The notes beneath the pieces are model-generated. The model was not told where the DNA came from. It saw only the letters and a program-made list of their open reading frames with translations, and made no database searches. Positions 62,041 to 64,000 of a stretch of 64,000 bases of DNA are shown here, piece after piece (positions within the stretch are counted from its first letter, which is position 1; the number at the start of each line of letters is the position of its first letter). The position numbers and the translations under genes were made by a program. Source of the stretch: Bog-473 sp963804055 (GTDB lineage: Bacteria > Actinomycetota > Acidimicrobiia > Acidimicrobiales > RAAP-2); contig CAWDOU010000013.1 of NCBI GenBank assembly GCA_963804055.1, positions 682,001-746,000 on the forward strand, given 5' to 3'.

Positions 62041-64000
62041 ATGGGGCTTCCTTTCGCGCGCGCCATGTACGTTGTCGCGGTGCCGCTGTCCCGCCAGGGC
62101 CGGGAACGGCTCGACCGGCTGATCGCTCTTGGCGAATCAAAGCGCAGCCCGTTCGATTACCGGCCCTCCATGTTTGCCGAAGCATTCCGATTCGAGCCCA
62201 AACCGCGGTCGTTCGCGATTCCGCAACGGCAGCCCCATCGTCGCTACGTGGCGATGTTGGCCGTGCTCCTGATTCTCGTTGCGGGTATTGCCGTCGTGAC
62301 GCAGCGCGGCACCCCCCGAACGGGGCAGTCGAATTTGGTGAGCGCGATCCTTCCGGTCTCCGACGACTTCCCCATCGCCTCGGGCGGTGGTGGGACCGGC
62401 TCGCTCTCGGGCGCCTTGAACAATGGGAGCCCGTCGGGCCTCGCGCCCGCCCAAGCCGGCGAGTTCGCCACACCCGCGCCCGCCGCGGTGGCCAATGAGC
62501 CCCCGCTCACGCCGCACGAGGTCTTCGGCTTCGCCCCGTACTGGACCCTCCCCAACAGCTCGGAGTTCGACCTGTCCGGACTCACCACCGTCGACTACTT
62601 CTCCATCGGCATCAACCCCGACGGCTCACTCGCCGATTCGGGGCCGGGCTGGGACGGATACCAGAGCCAGAACTTCCTCGACCTCATCGACCGCGCCCAC
62701 GCGGCCGGGGTCAGGGTCGTCATCACCGTGAACGACTTCTCCCAGTCTTCCCTCGACCAGCTGGCGACCAGCGCGACCGCTCCTCAGACACTCGCACAGA
62801 GCCTGCTCTTTCTCGTGAAGGCGAAGGATCTCGACGGCGTGAACCTCGACCTGGAAGGAAGCGGCTCGGCCGACCAGGTCGGCATCACCAACATCGTGCA
62901 GGTGGTGTCGCAGACGCTCAAGGCCGCCAACCCGCATTACCAGGTGACCATGGACACCTACGCGTCGTCCGCCGGCGACACCTCGGGCTTCTATGACATC
63001 CCGGTGCTGAGCTCGTATGTCGACGCGTTCTTCGTGATGGCCTATCAGCTCAACCTGCACTCGGCGCCCAATAGCGAGTCCAGTCTGACGAGCTCCATGT
63101 TCTCGAACCAGACCACGGTCAACCAGTACCTCAATGCCGTCCCGGCGTCCAAGGTGATCCTTGGCCTTCCGTTCTTCGGCTACGACTGGCCGACGACCAA
63201 CGGGACGCTCAACGCGCAGCCGGCCGGTGGCCCCTCTGTCGTCACCTATGCGCAGGAAGCGTCGAGCGGTCATCCCATGTACTGGGATCCCGTAACCGAC
63301 ACCGCCTGGACCTCGTACCAGGTGGGGTCGCAGTGGCACGAGGCCTTCTTCGAGGACCCCGACTCGCTGTACCTCGCCGCGCAGATGGCGCAGGAGAGTG
63401 GCATCGGCGGTGTCGGGATCTGGGCGTTGGGAATGGATGGCCCGAATGATCAGGCCATGGTGTCGGCTCTCGACGGCAATGCACCGGCCCAGAAGGATCA
63501 GCTGGCCGGACCCTCGTCGACCAGCGGCTCACCGGGTCCGGTGACGCTCTCCCCCTTGAAGACGACGACGCCAGCCTCGAGCGCTCCCGGGCAACAAGCG
63601 ACGACCACGACGACAACTGCGCCGCCTGCCGCTGCGCCGGTCTCCTACACCTATGCCGGCAACTGGCTCGGCATACAGACACGGGTGCTGCCGAGCGCCG
63701 TCCCGACCGGGCGCCGGATCACCGAGGGATCCATGACCGGCTTCACGACCGGCGACCCGAAACTGTCGTGCCTCGACAACGAGGCCGCTCTCAACGTCTA
63801 CTTCTACAACAGCGACCCGACTCTCGACTACGTCGTCACCCGCAAGTCGTCCGGCGACTGCGCCAATGCGGCGTTCGTCTTCGTGCCGCCCCCTGCCGTC
63901 ACGGCGCCGACGACCGGCACGACGACGACGACGACGACCACGACCACACCTCCACCAGCAGCGCAACCGCCGGCACAGACGGCGGCGCTGTACTCGTATG
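62041..64000 (+). CDS. Membrane-anchored GH18-type glycoside hydrolase (chitinase/spore-germination hydrolase-like), partial
   Basis: Open to the window end (over 650 residues; 3' end missing). Starts at ATG 62041, ATG 62065 or GTG 62080 all fit; TACGTT just before 62080 favours a leaderless GTG. A basic cytoplasmic N-terminus precedes one membrane helix (VAMLAVLLILVAGIAVV). The catalytic TIM barrel includes VFGFAPYW, and the GH18 active-site signature LDGVNLDLE with its catalytic Glu near residue 272, FFVMAYQLN, ILGLPFFGYDW and GGVGIWALGMDG. It is followed by Thr/Pro/Ala-rich linkers (runs of Thr) around a small Cys-containing module. It probably cleaves a wall or extracellular polysaccharide. 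Confidence 0.85.
   Translation, partial: MGLPFARAMYVVAVPLSRQGRERLDRLIALGESKRSPFDYRPSMFAEAFRFEPKPRSFAIPQRQPHRRYVAMLAVLLILVAGIAVVTQRGTPRTGQSNLVSAILPVSDDFPIASGGGGTGSLSGALNNGSPSGLAPAQAGEFATPAPAAVANEPPLTPHEVFGFAPYWTLPNSSEFDLSGLTTVDYFSIGINPDGSLADSGPGWDGYQSQNFLDLIDRAHAAGVRVVITVNDFSQSSLDQLATSATAPQTLAQSLLFLVKAKDLDGVNLDLEGSGSADQVGITNIVQVVSQTLKAANPHYQVTMDTYASSAGDTSGFYDIPVLSSYVDAFFVMAYQLNLHSAPNSESSLTSSMFSNQTTVNQYLNAVPASKVILGLPFFGYDWPTTNGTLNAQPAGGPSVVTYAQEASSGHPMYWDPVTDTAWTSYQVGSQWHEAFFEDPDSLYLAAQMAQESGIGGVGIWALGMDGPNDQAMVSALDGNAPAQKDQLAGPSSTSGSPGPVTLSPLKTTTPASSAPGQQATTTTTTAPPAAAPVSYTYAGNWLGIQTRVLPSAVPTGRRITEGSMTGFTTGDPKLSCLDNEAALNVYFYNSDPTLDYVVTRKSSGDCANAAFVFVPPPAVTAPTTGTTTTTTTTTTPPPAAQPPAQTAALYSY

Overview
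This is a GC-rich (roughly two-thirds G+C) actinobacterial chromosome segment, most likely from Acidimicrobiia or a close relative. The evidence is two WhiB-type Fe-S regulators, F420-type enzymes (LLM and Ddn families), a UPF0182 protein next to a PDZ/Lon-like protease as in mycobacteria, a mycobacterial Sdh1-type succinate dehydrogenase, an SCO6745-family protein and a WS/DGAT acyltransferase. There is no rRNA, CRISPR array, insertion sequence or prophage. Almost everything looks like ordinary chromosome. The taxonomic call is inferred from gene content only.

Layout. 0-9 kb: hydantoinase/oxoprolinase pair hyuB-hyuA, a frameshifted dimethylformamidase-like gene, a SnoaL-like protein and a large PAS-GGDEF-EAL gene that is also frameshifted. 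9-19 kb: LLM oxidoreductase, MFS transporter, two VOC proteins, a HD-x2-GH protein related to phage polyvalent-protein domains, a universal stress protein, a dinucleotide-binding reductase, a membrane protein with RidA, SCO6745 protein, WS/DGAT and initiator tRNA. 19-30 kb: envelope block with PDZ/Lon protease, a DivIVA protein carrying a phage MuF-like tail, UPF0182, MreB, a degenerate HtrA-like protein and a DUF2342 protein lacking its zinc motif. 30-37 kb: WhiB, glutamate formimidoyltransferase, WhiB, then a MoxR-type ATPase with a VWA protein. 36-42 kb: LysR regulator divergent from the sdh operon, then SCP2 and SDR genes. 43-49 kb: TetR divergent from a Ddn-family reductase, GNAT, zinc-ribbon membrane protein, DinB, DUF347 and Gfo/Idh/MocA. 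49-53 kb: circularly permuted ATP-grasp, alpha-E, transglutaminase and ACT cassette. 53-61 kb: central metabolism (mdh, icd), a nucleotidyltransferase pair resembling a toxin-antitoxin unit, and a one-carbon/purine run (metF, cupin, folD, purH, purN). 61-62 kb: 1.2 kb without a credible gene but with repeated GTGTTAACAC palindromes. 62 kb to the end: a GH18 glycosidase-like membrane-anchored protein cut by the window edge.

The genes link TCA-cycle and respiratory functions (sdh, mdh, icd), folate one-carbon flow into purines (metF, folD, purH, purN, formimidoyltransferase) and cell-envelope maintenance. Four otherwise well-conserved genes each carry a single-base frameshift, one of them the normally essential folD. 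This points either to residual indel errors in the assembly or, less likely, to true gene decay. The most unusual items are the DivIVA/MuF fusion, the pair of protease-derived proteins without catalytic residues, the HD-x2-GH protein and the palindrome-rich intergenic region.
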